Source: CAYPLH01 sp964411505 | GTDB taxonomy: Bacteria; Bacillota; Clostridia; CAYPLH01; DUMO01 | NCBI GenBank assembly: GCA_964411505.1 | Contig: CAYPLH010000039.1 | Location: forward strand, 1 to 37,951 | Length of the DNA stretch: 37,951 bases | Direction: 5' to 3' | In this document: positions 6,712-16,034 of the stretch, one piece after another | How positions within the stretch are numbered: the stretch's first letter is position 1 | Layout: each line of letters begins with the position of its first letter | Notes under the pieces: model-generated | The model's database searches: none | The model's input: the letters and a program-made list of their open reading frames with translations, nothing else | What the model was told of the DNA's origin: nothing | Made by a program: the position numbers and the translations under genes

Positions 6712-8055
6712 TCAAAACGGTAATCTCATTTTGCCAAATCCTCTCTTTCCTTTTGACATATTGCTCATACTTTTTATCATTTTCTTAATCTCCGTGAAGC
6801 TTTTTAAAAGCTTATTTACTTCCTGTACACTAGTACCACTTCCAGCCGAAATTCTCTTTTTTCTGCTGGCATTAATAATTGAAGGATCGTTTCTTTCTCC
6901 TAGTGTCATAGATTGAATTATTGCTTCTATACGAACCATTTTACTCTCATCCACATCTATGTTTTTTAAAGCTTTGGAATTTGTCCCAGGCATCATACCT
7001 AAAATGTCAGTAAGTGAACCCATCTTTTTCATCTGTTGCATCTGATCAAGAAAGTCGTCAAGAGTAAACTGCTGCGACCTGAGCTTTTTTTCCATTTCAA
7101 TTGCTTTCTTTTCATCATACGCAGCCTGTGCCTTTTCAATAAGGCTTAAGACATCGCCCATTCCAAGGATTCTAGACGCCATTCTATCCGGGTGAAAGGG
7201 CTCTATATCGCTCATCTTTTCACCAATAGCAGCAAATTTAATAGGTTTTCCTGTTACAGCTTTTACAGAAAGAGCTGCCCCTCCTCTTGTATCTCCATCC
7301 AGCTTTGTCATAATTAATCCGTCTATACCTAAATTATTGTTAAAGCTTTCTGCAACATTGACGGCATCCTGCCCTGTCATTGCATCAACGACAAGCAAAA
7401 TTTCATGAGGTTTTATGGCGTTTTTTATATTTTTTAGTTCGTCCATAAGCTCATCATTGATATGCAAACGGCCTGCTGTATCAATGATTACTATATCGTT
7501 TTGCTTTGTCTTAGCATGTTCAATGCCTGCTTTAGCAATATCAACAGGATTAATCTTATCTCCCATTGAAAATACAGGTATATTAAGTTGGTTACCTACA
7601 ACCTGCAGTTGCTTTATAGCTGCTGGTCTATATACATCGCATGCGACCAAAAGTGGATTTTTCCCTTGTTTTCTTAGCAAATTGCCGATTTTTCCGCATG
7701 TTGTTGTCTTACCAGCACCTTGTAAACCAACAAGAATATATACAGTGGGAGGCTTTGAAGCAAGAGTAAGCTTGCTTTGACTGCTCCCCATCAGATTAAT
7801 GAGCTCTTCATGAACTATCTTAATAATTTGTTGACCAGGAGTAAGACTTTCAAGAACATCCTGACCTAGTCCTCTTTCTGAAATTTTGTTTACAAAATCC
7901 TTTACTACTTTAAAGCTTACATCAGCTTCAAGCAAAGCCAGTCTAATTTCTCTTGCTATTTCTTTTATATCCTTTTCAGTAACTCGTCCCTTGCTTCTAA
8001 GCTTTTTTACTGTTTCTTGCAGCTTGCTTGATAACCCTTCAAACAATGTAGCCAT
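6712..8055 (-). CDS. ffh: Signal recognition particle GTPase Ffh
   Basis: Ffh binds 4.5S/6S RNA and signal sequences of nascent membrane and secreted proteins, and docks with FtsY. The 447-residue form starts MATLFEGLSSKLQ; the ATG follows a GGAGGG site (8065-8070). The longer open frame upstream, 32 extra codons, has no site and is not used. The N domain covers about residues 1-90. The G domain has P-loop GLQGAGKTTT (110-119), DTAGRL and TKLDGD. The methionine-rich M domain has MQQMKKMGSLTDILGMMPG and the RNA-binding RKKRISAGSG. It follows ylxM by 123 bases, in the usual order. Confidence 0.97.
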   Translation of the reverse strand: MATLFEGLSSKLQETVKKLRSKGRVTEKDIKEIAREIRLALLEADVSFKVVKDFVNKISERGLGQDVLESLTPGQQIIKIVHEELINLMGSSQSKLTLASKPPTVYILVGLQGAGKTTTCGKIGNLLRKQGKNPLLVACDVYRPAAIKQLQVVGNQLNIPVFSMGDKINPVDIAKAGIEHAKTKQNDIVIIDTAGRLHINDELMDELKNIKNAIKPHEILLVVDAMTGQDAVNVAESFNNNLGIDGLIMTKLDGDTRGGAALSVKAVTGKPIKFAAIGEKMSDIEPFHPDRMASRILGMGDVLSLIEKAQAAYDEKKAIEMEKKLRSQQFTLDDFLDQMQQMKKMGSLTDILGMMPGTNSKALKNIDVDESKMVRIEAIIQSMTLGERNDPSIINASRKKRISAGSGTSVQEVNKLLKSFTEIKKMIKSMSNMSKGKRGFGKMRLPF

Positions 8056-8164
8056 ATAAGACAACCCTCCGGTTAATATTCTTAAACCCAACACGCAAAA
8101 CAAGTGGGTGACATCTTTGTTATTTGATTTTAAAATGGTATAAATAACCATTACTCGTTAGGGT

Positions 8165-8195
8165 AGTCGATTAGTTGACTAGTTGACTAACTGGT
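8165..8195. repeat. Short tandem AGTTGACT-like repeats at the ylxM stop
   Basis: ATTAGTTGACTAGTTGACTAACTGG overlaps the end of ylxM and its downstream spacer, with two copies of AGTTGACT. It is minor, possibly a slippage product. Confidence 0.4.
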
Positions 8196-8529
8196 CGATT
8201 TCCGCCTTAACTTTTAAAATCTTCTCCTTGTTTTTGCTGTCAAAATTATTCATATCTATATCCTGAATAATTTCTACTATATAACTAACCTTTTTTTTAA
8301 AAGACAGATGATTACTCACTAATCCGAGTTTGTTTTCATATTCTATCATAATAACTTTAGATCTTTTTATAATATCATGTACCCCCTGTCTACTTATTCC
8401 AAGATGCTCTGAAATCTCAGCCAAAGAATAGTCATTATTATAATAAAGATCTAATATTTCATTCTGTCTCTCGGTTAAAAGCTTTCCGTAAAAGTCCATT
8501 AGCATAGTAACCTTATATATTTCGTCCAT
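8179..8529 (-). CDS. ylxM: YlxM family putative helix-turn-helix SRP-associated protein
   Basis: YlxM proteins are small HTH proteins almost always encoded next to ffh; in streptococci YlxM interacts with the SRP pathway. Here 116 residues begin MDEIYKVTMLMDFYGKLLTE. The segment YSLAEISEHLGISRQGVHDI is a clear sigma-70 region 4-like helix-turn-helix. The start is uncertain: ATG (ending 8529) has a weak GGTGA upstream, while in-frame GTG (8538) and TTG (8541) would add 3 or 4 residues. A terminator precedes the gene, so it likely has its own promoter in 8542-8590, not clearly identified. Confidence 0.88.
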   Translation of the reverse strand: MDEIYKVTMLMDFYGKLLTERQNEILDLYYNNDYSLAEISEHLGISRQGVHDIIKRSKVIMIEYENKLGLVSNHLSFKKKVSYIVEIIQDIDMNNFDSKNKEKILKVKAEIDQLVN

Positions 8530-8586
8530 ATCAATCACCAAACAAACTTTAGGGTAAACATCATCATCCCAACCTTAGAGTAATGC

Positions 8587-8619
8587 AAAAAAGGTGTTAA
8601 GCAATTTTACTTTACACCT
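8587..8619 (-). terminator. Terminator between ftsY and ylxM
   Basis: On the minus strand AGGTGTAAAG pairs with CTTAACACCT (one mismatch, 8-base loop; 8592-8619) and runs into T6 (complement of 8587-8592). It lies about 135 bases past the ftsY stop and separates the smc-ftsY genes from the ylxM-ffh-rpsP-khpA unit. Confidence 0.75.
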
Positions 8620-8752
8620 AATTTTAGATTATAACTTGTATCCTGTCAAGATTTTTTTAAAATTTCTTCAATCCGTGTGTGAATTGTAACTTTAAGTGCC
8701 GTACATTTTCATTAATCTTGTGACCATTTATGGCGATTTAGTTTACTTTACT

Positions 8753-9664
8753 TCATGGAGACATAAGAGCTTCTACAAACTCATCAGCATTAAATTGCTG
8801 CAAGTCATCCATTGTTTCTCCTACCCCTATTAATTTCACAGGTATATCAAGCTCTGATTTTATTGCAATAACTATTCCGCCTTTTGCAGTTCCGTCAAGT
8901 TTGGTCAGTATAATTCCCGAAATGTCCACTTCATCACCAAAAGTCTTTGCCTGTGATATTGCATTTTGACCAGTTGTTGCATCTAGAACTAATAGGTTTT
9001 CTCTTGAGGCATCAGGAAGCTCCCTGTCTATTATTCTATAAATCTTCTTAAGCTCTTCCATAAGATTTTTCTTAGTGTGGAGTCTTCCGGCAGTATCACA
9101 TATAAGAACATCAGCATTTCTAGCTTTTGCAGCTTGTATCGCATCATATATAACTGCTCCAGGATCTGAACCTTCGTCGTGCTTTATAATGTCTACACCT
9201 GCTCGTTTTACCCAAATTTCAAGCTGGTCTATTGCTGCAGCACGAAATGTATCTGCAGCTGCAACAATGACTTTCTTTCCTTGCTTTTGAAGCAAATTTG
9301 CTATTTTACCAATTGAAGTAGTTTTGCCAACTCCGTTTACACCTAGTACCACTATCACAGATAGACCTTTTCCAACATTTAGCTGACTGCTACCAATAGT
9401 TAATATGTCTTTGAGTTCTTCTCTCAAAAGCGCTTTAATATTAGTAGGATCGGTGATTTTGTTATCTTTAACTTTTTTTCTTATATCTTGAACAATTTTA
9501 ATTGAAGTCTCAACTCCAACATCAGAAGTGATTAGAATCTCCTCAAGCTCTTCAAATAATTCATCATCAATTTTTCCAAATGTAATTAGTACTTTATCAA
9601 TTTTTTCAGTAATTCCTTTTCTTGTTTTCTGTAAACCTTGCTTTAATTTATCAAAAAAGCCCAT
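8753..9664 (-). CDS. ftsY: Signal recognition particle receptor FtsY
   Basis: FtsY is the SRP receptor GTPase. At 303 residues it has the short Gram-positive form, lacking the long acidic N-terminal domain of E. coli. An N-terminal amphipathic start (MGFFDKLKQGLQKTRKG) probably contacts membrane. The P-loop is GVNGVGKTTS (108-117), followed by DTFRAAA, DTAGRLHT and TKLDGTAKGG. It follows smc by 46 bases, the smc-ftsY pairing common in Firmicutes, and is followed by a terminator. Confidence 0.97.
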   Translation of the reverse strand: MGFFDKLKQGLQKTRKGITEKIDKVLITFGKIDDELFEELEEILITSDVGVETSIKIVQDIRKKVKDNKITDPTNIKALLREELKDILTIGSSQLNVGKGLSVIVVLGVNGVGKTTSIGKIANLLQKQGKKVIVAAADTFRAAAIDQLEIWVKRAGVDIIKHDEGSDPGAVIYDAIQAAKARNADVLICDTAGRLHTKKNLMEELKKIYRIIDRELPDASRENLLVLDATTGQNAISQAKTFGDEVDISGIILTKLDGTAKGGIVIAIKSELDIPVKLIGVGETMDDLQQFNADEFVEALMSP

Positions 9665-9710
9665 TTTAATTCTCCTATTTCTTCAGTGTTATATTTTTTA
9701 AGCCTACTTT

Positions 9711-12700
9711 TTAGCTTGCTTTTTCACTTAGTTTTAATGACACTATTCCAGAAATACCTCTCTCTTGCATTGTAATGCCATACAGCGAATCAGAAGCTTC
9801 CATAGTGCCTTTCCTGTGTGTAACCATAATAAATTGCGTATCACAGGAATATTGTTTTAAATATTCAGCGAACCTGTATACATTAGCATCATCTAAGGCT
9901 GCTTCTATTTCATCAAGTACACAAAAAGGAACAGGCTTCAACCTCAAAATAGCAAAAAGAAGAGCAATAGCTGTAAATGCCCTTTCCCCGCCTGATAAAA
10001 GAAGCATGTTCTGGAGCTTTTTCCCTGGTGGTTGCACCTCAATGTCAATGCCGCTTTCAAGAACATTACCTTCATCTGTCAATCTAAGTTCTGCGCGACC
10101 TCCTTCAAAAAGCTGCTTATACACTATATTGAAGTTTTCATTAATTTGATTAAACCGTTCTAAAAATTGTTTTTTCATAAGAACAGTTATTTCTGCAATA
10201 ACTTTTTGCAGCTTTTCTTCGGCATTAACCATATCATTGCTCTGGGTTGTCATGAACTCATAACGTTCTTTTGTCTTAATATAGTCATCAATAGCACCTA
10301 CATTAACAATTCCAAGTTCTTTTATCTCATTTCTGTACTCATTAATACTTTTTTGGGCTTGAGTCATACTACCTATATCCTTTCTAAGTGAAAGAGCGTT
10401 ATTGTAGGTGAGCTCATATTCATCCCATAATCTGTTTTGTATAGCTTCAAGCTCTGACTCCGCTTTAGCTGATTTTACCTCAATACGACTGTATTCTTCT
10501 TTCATAAGCATTACATTGTTGCTAAAGTCTTTTATTTGCCTGGAAATTTCGGTAAGATCCTCCTCCATTCCACGCCTTTCCTCTTCAATACTGTCTATTT
10601 CCAGAGTTTTTCCGATCTTGTCATCTTCAGCTCTTTTTATAAGTTTTAGCAAACCTTCATTTTTTTGTGCTAAACTATTAATTTGTTCAGTACTATTATG
10701 CTTCTCAGAATTTTTAGTATTAATATTTTCAATGAAATTGCTTTTTTCTTCAGTAAGACGCAAAATATTGTCTTTTATGCCTTCCATGCTCTCCCAAATT
10801 GTGCTTGCAGTAACTTTGCAGCTTGTAAGTTTTTCATTAAGTTTATCCCTAGCAATCTGATTATCTCTGTGTTTATCAGACGCTTCAGAAATTAAACCTT
10901 TAATATCGTCAATTTTATTCTCTAAGTCTGACTGCTCTTTTATGTACTTCTCTCTTTCTAGTGAAATTTGTTCAACTTCTCTTGAAAGCTGCTTGCTTTC
11001 TTGTTCAAGCATTTCAGACTTGGATTTCATTCTGTTAATATTATCATTAATCTGACTTAGGTAGTTCTCATTACGTGCTTTATGAATTAGATTCTCCTGC
11101 AATTTATCATTCTTAAGCTTTAAGGCGGCATCAATACGGTTTAGTGTGTCAATCATGCTTTCAATTCTTTCTTCAATGAACATTTCATCTTTGGTTAACT
11201 GCAATACCTGTTCAAACAACACAGAAATTTCTCTATTTCTTCCAAGAATTCCACTGCCTTTAGCACTTGACTCTCCACCTGTAATTGAACCTCTGGTGCT
11301 CAAAATATCGCCGTCTAACGTTGCGATCCTAAAATTATATTTAAAGTCCTTTGCCATTCTAATACCGGTATCAATATTGTCAACAACCACAACTTTTCCA
11401 AGAAAACTCAAGATTATGCCTTTATAGTTGGAATCACACTTTACCAGATCAGATGCAATGCCACAAAAGCCTTTGTACTTACTAATCCTAGAAATTATTC
11501 CTTCAGCTAGTCTGGAACCTGTTACAGAACTGATAGGTAAAAAAGTAGCCCTACCCATATGATTTGTCTTTAGAAACTCAATCGCATGTTTTGCATCTTC
11601 TTCAGTAGTAGTCACTATATTCTGAAGTGCTCCCCCCAGAGTCATTTCAATTGCTGTCTCGTATTTTTCATCCACTTCAATTAGTTGTGCAAGTGCCCCA
11701 TGAATATTAGCACCAAACTGACTTGATTCTCTGCACTTTTTTAAAACAACTCTCACACTTCTGTTATATCCTTCAAGATTAGTTTCCATATTTTTAAGCA
11801 TTTGATATCTGGATTCTTTAAACTGTTTCTCTGACTTTAACTTTGACTGCTTATTCCTTAGAGCAGTGAGTTTTTCAGTATTTTCCTTAATTTCTTTATT
11901 AAAAGCTTGTATTTTGCTCTCATTGTTTGTTATTGCCTTCTTTGTAAGCTCAAGCTCTGCATAAACCTCTTCTCTTCTAACATCCTCATTCTTAAATTCA
12001 TCGTCAATTTGCGATACTTCAACCTGGATTCTATTTTTTCTTTCAGAAACAGATTTGATCTGATTATCAAGGTCATTAACCTGCGTCTTCTTATCTGCAA
12101 GAAATTCGAGCCTTTCCATTACTGAAGATTTCATTTCTTCAATTTGTTTTTCATCCTGTCCTAAGGTATTTAGTAATGTCTTTAATTCGTATTCGAGCTC
12201 AATCATAAATTTTTCATTTATATTGAATTGTTCGTTCAGCTGCTTTAGTTTTACATCTCGCAGATTCTGATCCTCAGAAAGCTTACTTAGCTTTGCATTA
12301 ATTTGCTTTATTTCATTATCCAGTCGGTCAATGTTTTTTTCATAATTGCTTATTTTCTCCTGATTTAGCTTTATTTCAGCGTTATACTTTTCAATGTACT
12401 TTTCTAGCTCAAAATACTCGTTTCTTGCACAATTAAGCTTTTCAGCCCTAGCTTTAATTAAACTAGCTCTAGTATCATTCTGACAATTTAGTTCTTCAAT
12501 TTTATTGTTTGTCTCTTCAATACTTTGTTCAGCAGAAACCCTCAAATTCTGAAATTCGTTAATTCTTTCCTTGAGTTTTTCAATATTAATTAAATACACG
12601 CTTACTTCAAGGCTTTTAAGAGTTTCTCGCAAGTTTAAATATTTTTTTGCAACTTCAGATTGTTCCTTAAGTGGTATGAGTTGGGCTTCAAGTTCGTTTA

Positions 12701-13283
12701 TAATATCTTTAATTCTAAGAAGATTTTGTCTGGTATTTTCAAGTTTCTTCTCAGATTCATTTTTCCTGAGCTTGTATTTCATGATACCTGAAGCTTCTTC
12801 AAAAATGAACCTTCTGTCTTCCGATTTTGTACTTAATATCTCATCAATTCTGTTTTGACCAATAACCGAATAGCCTTCCTTGCCAATTCCCGTGTCAAGA
12901 AAAAGCTCATTAATATCTTTAAGCCTGCATTGGGTTTTGTTAATATAATATTCGCTCTCACCCGATCTATAAAGTCTTCTTGTTATTTTAACCTCAGAAT
13001 ATTCTATTGGAAGTGATTTATCATTATTATCTATGGTAAGTGAGACTTCAGCAAAGCCCATAGCCTTTCTATGCTCAGTACCGGCAAAAATAATATCTTC
13101 CATTTTACTGCCTCTTAAAGTTTTAGAGCTTTGTTCTCCTAATGCCCATCTTATTGCATCCGCAATATTGCTTTTACCGCTGCCATTAGGGCCTACAATA
13201 GAAGTAATTCCTAAATCAAATTCCAAATTAACTTTGTCAGCAAAAGATTTAAACCCCTGAATTTCCAGTTGCTTTAACCGCAA
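9711..13283 (-). CDS. smc: Chromosome partition protein SMC
   Basis: SMC is the ATPase core of the bacterial condensin that compacts and segregates the chromosome with ScpA and ScpB. Taking a TTG start ending at 13283 gives 1190 residues beginning (M)RLKQLEIQGFKSFADK, the normal N-terminus, with AGGGGTG 6 bases upstream. The open frame extends 20 codons further to a GTG without a good site. Walker A is GPNGSGKSN (31-39). Two long coiled-coil arms flank a hinge at about residues 500-670 (GANIHGALAQLIEV to ITGGESSAKGSG). The C-terminal head has the LLSGGERA signature and Walker B VLDEIEAALDDAN. It lies 206 bases after rnc. Confidence 0.95.
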   Translation of the reverse strand: MRLKQLEIQGFKSFADKVNLEFDLGITSIVGPNGSGKSNIADAIRWALGEQSSKTLRGSKMEDIIFAGTEHRKAMGFAEVSLTIDNNDKSLPIEYSEVKITRRLYRSGESEYYINKTQCRLKDINELFLDTGIGKEGYSVIGQNRIDEILSTKSEDRRFIFEEASGIMKYKLRKNESEKKLENTRQNLLRIKDIINELEAQLIPLKEQSEVAKKYLNLRETLKSLEVSVYLINIEKLKERINEFQNLRVSAEQSIEETNNKIEELNCQNDTRASLIKARAEKLNCARNEYFELEKYIEKYNAEIKLNQEKISNYEKNIDRLDNEIKQINAKLSKLSEDQNLRDVKLKQLNEQFNINEKFMIELEYELKTLLNTLGQDEKQIEEMKSSVMERLEFLADKKTQVNDLDNQIKSVSERKNRIQVEVSQIDDEFKNEDVRREEVYAELELTKKAITNNESKIQAFNKEIKENTEKLTALRNKQSKLKSEKQFKESRYQMLKNMETNLEGYNRSVRVVLKKCRESSQFGANIHGALAQLIEVDEKYETAIEMTLGGALQNIVTTTEEDAKHAIEFLKTNHMGRATFLPISSVTGSRLAEGIISRISKYKGFCGIASDLVKCDSNYKGIILSFLGKVVVVDNIDTGIRMAKDFKYNFRIATLDGDILSTRGSITGGESSAKGSGILGRNREISVLFEQVLQLTKDEMFIEERIESMIDTLNRIDAALKLKNDKLQENLIHKARNENYLSQINDNINRMKSKSEMLEQESKQLSREVEQISLEREKYIKEQSDLENKIDDIKGLISEASDKHRDNQIARDKLNEKLTSCKVTASTIWESMEGIKDNILRLTEEKSNFIENINTKNSEKHNSTEQINSLAQKNEGLLKLIKRAEDDKIGKTLEIDSIEEERRGMEEDLTEISRQIKDFSNNVMLMKEEYSRIEVKSAKAESELEAIQNRLWDEYELTYNNALSLRKDIGSMTQAQKSINEYRNEIKELGIVNVGAIDDYIKTKERYEFMTTQSNDMVNAEEKLQKVIAEITVLMKKQFLERFNQINENFNIVYKQLFEGGRAELRLTDEGNVLESGIDIEVQPPGKKLQNMLLLSGGERAFTAIALLFAILRLKPVPFCVLDEIEAALDDANVYRFAEYLKQYSCDTQFIMVTHRKGTMEASDSLYGITMQERGISGIVSLKLSEKAS

Positions 13284-13404
13284 ACAAAACACCCCTGTTT
13301 TATCATTAGTAACGAAGTATAAGCTTATGGCATCTTTGTCCACTGCTTTTTACATGTAACTACTACCCTTACTATGAAAAATAAGTTTATAGTTCTATAC
13401 CACT

Positions 13405-13437
13405 AAAAATTATAGACAACAAGTTTATTGTTGGTAT
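13405..13437 (-). terminator. Possible weak terminator between rnc and smc
   Basis: CAACAA/TTGTTG with flanking TATA pairing (13411-13437) is followed on the minus strand by ATTTTTAG. The stem is AT-rich and imperfect. Partial termination or only coincidental structure are both possible. Confidence 0.3.
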
Positions 13438-13489
13438 AAACCTTATTATATATATAAATTCTATATTTTTCTAATAATTCCTGCAAGAA

Positions 13490-14209
13490 TCATTTGTTCT
13501 TCAACATTTTTTCCAATGCAACTTTTGCAGCATTCTGTTCTGCTTCTTTTTTAGTTCGTCCTTTTCCCTTCCCCCATACCCTATCATCAACCTTTAACTG
13601 TAATGCAAAAAGCTTGTTGTGATCAGGACCTGATTCCTCTATTATTTCATATGCAATTTTTTTGTCACTGTTCCTTTGCACTACTTCTTGAAATTCTGTT
13701 TTATAGTCAAATTGTAAAGTACCGTTCACAGAATCATGTATCAGATCCTTCATTTGCTTTATTATAAAATTCTTTGCTTGGTCTATTCCACTATCAATAA
13801 ATATTGCTCCAATTACAGCTTCAAAAGTATCTGATAAAATAGAAGTTCGGATACGTCCACCTGAAAGCTCCTCACCTTTACCAAGTAGAAGAAACTTACC
13901 TATGTGAATATTATTTGCACATCTTTCCAGAGAGGTTTCACAAACGATTTTTGCTCTGGACTTTGTCATTTCTCCTTCTGTCATATTTGGGTATTTTTTG
14001 TATATATATTCCGACACTACCAAATTCAGTATCGCATCACCAAGAAACTCCAGCCTTTCATTACTTCTAGTATCCTTGTTTTTACTTTCATTTACATAAG
14101 AACTATGCGAAAAGGCAAGTATAATATTTTTTTTATTAATAAATTCATAATTTATAATTTCTTCAAAATCTTTGAAATAACTTATCAAAGCCTTTGTAGT
14201 TTTCAGCAT
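13490..14209 (-). CDS. rnc: Ribonuclease III
   Basis: RNase III is a double-strand-specific endonuclease for rRNA and mRNA processing. The 239 residues contain the signature NERLEFLGDA (50-59, catalytic acidic residues), a second acidic region (LSDTFEAVIGAIFID), and a C-terminal double-stranded RNA-binding domain (FDYKTEFQEVVQ to GKGRTKKEAEQNAAKVALEKM). GGAAGG lies upstream of the ATG. It sits between fabF and smc, the usual Gram-positive order (acpP, fabF, rnc, smc, ftsY). Confidence 0.97.
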   Translation of the reverse strand: MLKTTKALISYFKDFEEIINYEFINKKNIILAFSHSSYVNESKNKDTRSNERLEFLGDAILNLVVSEYIYKKYPNMTEGEMTKSRAKIVCETSLERCANNIHIGKFLLLGKGEELSGGRIRTSILSDTFEAVIGAIFIDSGIDQAKNFIIKQMKDLIHDSVNGTLQFDYKTEFQEVVQRNSDKKIAYEIIEESGPDHNKLFALQLKVDDRVWGKGKGRTKKEAEQNAAKVALEKMLKNK

Positions 14210-14339
14210 TTTATCATCCTTCCACCGAAATGCACCATTTGAATCTATATTTAAGGAGCAAAATAATCAAATACTAAAAATAATAAAGCTGTTTAAGCTT
14301 AGTAAAAATCAAATAACTTTAGCTAATATAAAATAAGAG

Positions 14340-15578
14340 TTAAGCATTATATTTCTTAAATGCTATACTAACGTTTTGACCACCAAAACCAAAAGCATTA
14401 GATATCGCATAGTTTATATCGGCTTTGCGCCCTATGTTTGGTACATAATCCAGATCGCATTCAGGATCGGGAGTAAAGTAATTTATTGTTGGAGGAATAA
14501 ACCCATCTTTTAAAGCCATAGAAGTAATGATTGCCTCAATACCACCGGCAGCTCCGAGTAAGTGACCGGTCATTGACTTTGTTGAGCTTACTGCTAATTT
14601 TCGCGAGTGATCTTGAAAAAATGATTTAATAGCTGCACTTTCACTCTTATCATTGTGAGGTGTTGAAGTTCCGTGGGCATTAATATAATCTATGTCACAG
14701 GTTTCAATTCCTGCATCCTCCACTGCCATTTTCATGCAACGTATTGCTCCTTCACCACCTGGAGCAGGAGCAGTTATATGAAAAGCATCACTTGTACACC
14801 CATATCCTACAATTTCTGAAATAATATTTGCCCCTCTGCTTTTTGCATGCTCAAGCTCTTCAATGATTAGTATACCTGCACCTTCACCCATTACAAATCC
14901 ATCTCTGTTTAGATCAAACGGTCTGCATGCTTTGTTTGGATCTTCATTAGGAGACATAGCTTTCATTGTGCTAAAACCTGCAAAGGCAAGAGGTGTTATT
15001 GCTGCTTCTGAGCCACCAGTAATCATAATATCAGCGTCGCCCCGTTGAATTACCTTAAATGAGTCACCTATCGCGCTGTTTCCTGAAGCACATGCTGTAA
15101 TAGGACAGCTTACAAAACCTTTTGCCCCAACCTCTATAGATATTCTTCCTGAAGCCATATTGGGTATCATCATGGGAATAAAAAATGGACTCACTCTTTT
15201 GGGACCTTTTTCCATTAAAACCGTGTGCTGCTGCTCTAATGTTTCAATCCCACCAATCCCAGCTGAAACAATAACTCCCATTTTTGTTTTATCAATTTTG
15301 TCTGTTTTAAGACCTGAGTTTTCCATTGCCAACTTTGCTGCCACAAGTGCAAATTGTGTAAATCTGTCCATTCTTTTTGATTCTTTTTTATCAAGATAAA
15401 CTTCAGGATCAAAATTTTCTACTGTTGCTCCAACTTTTGTTGAAATATCAGAAGTATCAAATTTTGTGATAGTACTAATTCCATTTTTACCAGCTTTTAT
15501 AGCCTTCCAAAAATCATCACATCCAATGCCTAAAGATGTTATTACCCCAATACCAGTGACAACCACACGTCTTCTCAT
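14340..15578 (-). CDS. fabF: Beta-ketoacyl-ACP synthase II
   Basis: FabF condenses malonyl-ACP with acyl-ACP during fatty-acid elongation in the cytoplasm. It has 412 residues from the ATG ending at 15578 (MRRRVVVTGIG), with GGAGGG 8 bases upstream; a GTG three codons earlier overlaps that site. The catalytic triad is visible: Cys163 in TACASGNSA, His302 in NAHGTSTPHND and His339 in SMTGHLLGAAGG. A strong terminator separates it from acpP. The 92 bases between hold no obvious FapR box, so it may be transcribed by read-through or from its own weaker promoter. Confidence 0.97.
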   Translation of the reverse strand: MRRRVVVTGIGVITSLGIGCDDFWKAIKAGKNGISTITKFDTSDISTKVGATVENFDPEVYLDKKESKRMDRFTQFALVAAKLAMENSGLKTDKIDKTKMGVIVSAGIGGIETLEQQHTVLMEKGPKRVSPFFIPMMIPNMASGRISIEVGAKGFVSCPITACASGNSAIGDSFKVIQRGDADIMITGGSEAAITPLAFAGFSTMKAMSPNEDPNKACRPFDLNRDGFVMGEGAGILIIEELEHAKSRGANIISEIVGYGCTSDAFHITAPAPGGEGAIRCMKMAVEDAGIETCDIDYINAHGTSTPHNDKSESAAIKSFFQDHSRKLAVSSTKSMTGHLLGAAGGIEAIITSMALKDGFIPPTINYFTPDPECDLDYVPNIGRKADINYAISNAFGFGGQNVSIAFKKYNA

Positions 15579-15670
15579 TATTTTCACCCTCCATTATAAG
15601 AGTACGATTTCATTATTTTTATATAAGTACTGCTATTTTTAAATGCAGTAAATTAATTAGTATTGCTATA

Positions 15671-15699
15671 AAAAAGTCCCTTTTCCAGGGACTTTTTTT
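15671..15699 (-). terminator. Terminator overlapping the acpP stop codon
   Basis: AAAAAAGTCCC (15670-15680) pairs with GGGACTTTTTT (15688-15698) around a short loop, followed by a T run on the minus strand. The outer stem begins at the acpP TAA (15698-15700). A GC core with flanking A/T tracts makes it bidirectional in form. It would favour high acpP output relative to the distal fabF. Confidence 0.85.
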
Positions 15700-15922
15700 A
15701 TGTGTTATTCTTAATGTAATCTACAACATTTCCCACTATTGAGATTTTCTCAGCTTCGCTATCAGGAATTTCAAGATCAAATTCTTCTTCAAGAGCCATT
15801 ATAAGCTCTACAATATCCAGTGAGTCAGCCCCTAAGTCATCAATAAATGACGATTCCAAAGTTATATCATCTTCATCTACTCCAAGTTGTTCAACAATTA
15901 TATCTTTAACTTTTTCAAACAT
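15698..15922 (-). CDS. acpP: Acyl carrier protein
   Basis: ACP carries the growing acyl chain on a 4'-phosphopantetheine arm. It is a 74-residue acidic protein; the attachment serine is Ser34 in LGADSLDIVEL. The ATG ending at 15922 follows an extended AAGGAGGTG site. A TTG codon immediately before is in frame but not needed. It is the last gene of the fapR-plsX-fabH-fabD-fabG-acpP unit and ends in a terminator. Confidence 0.97.
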   Translation of the reverse strand: MFEKVKDIIVEQLGVDEDDITLESSFIDDLGADSLDIVELIMALEEEFDLEIPDSEAEKISIVGNVVDYIKNNT

Positions 15923-16034
15923 CAACTTTCACCTCCTTCCAAAGGTAGGCTCTAATAATCCGCTATGGAATGCTTTTTGGCACCCTTTGTCAGACAGGGT
16001 ACTTATTAATATTAAGTTGTTCATAAAAATAATA

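Noticed and set aside
8056..8151. 32-codon N-terminal extension of ffh
   Set aside because: It has no ribosome site and no family similarity, and the GGAGG lies before MATLFEGLS.
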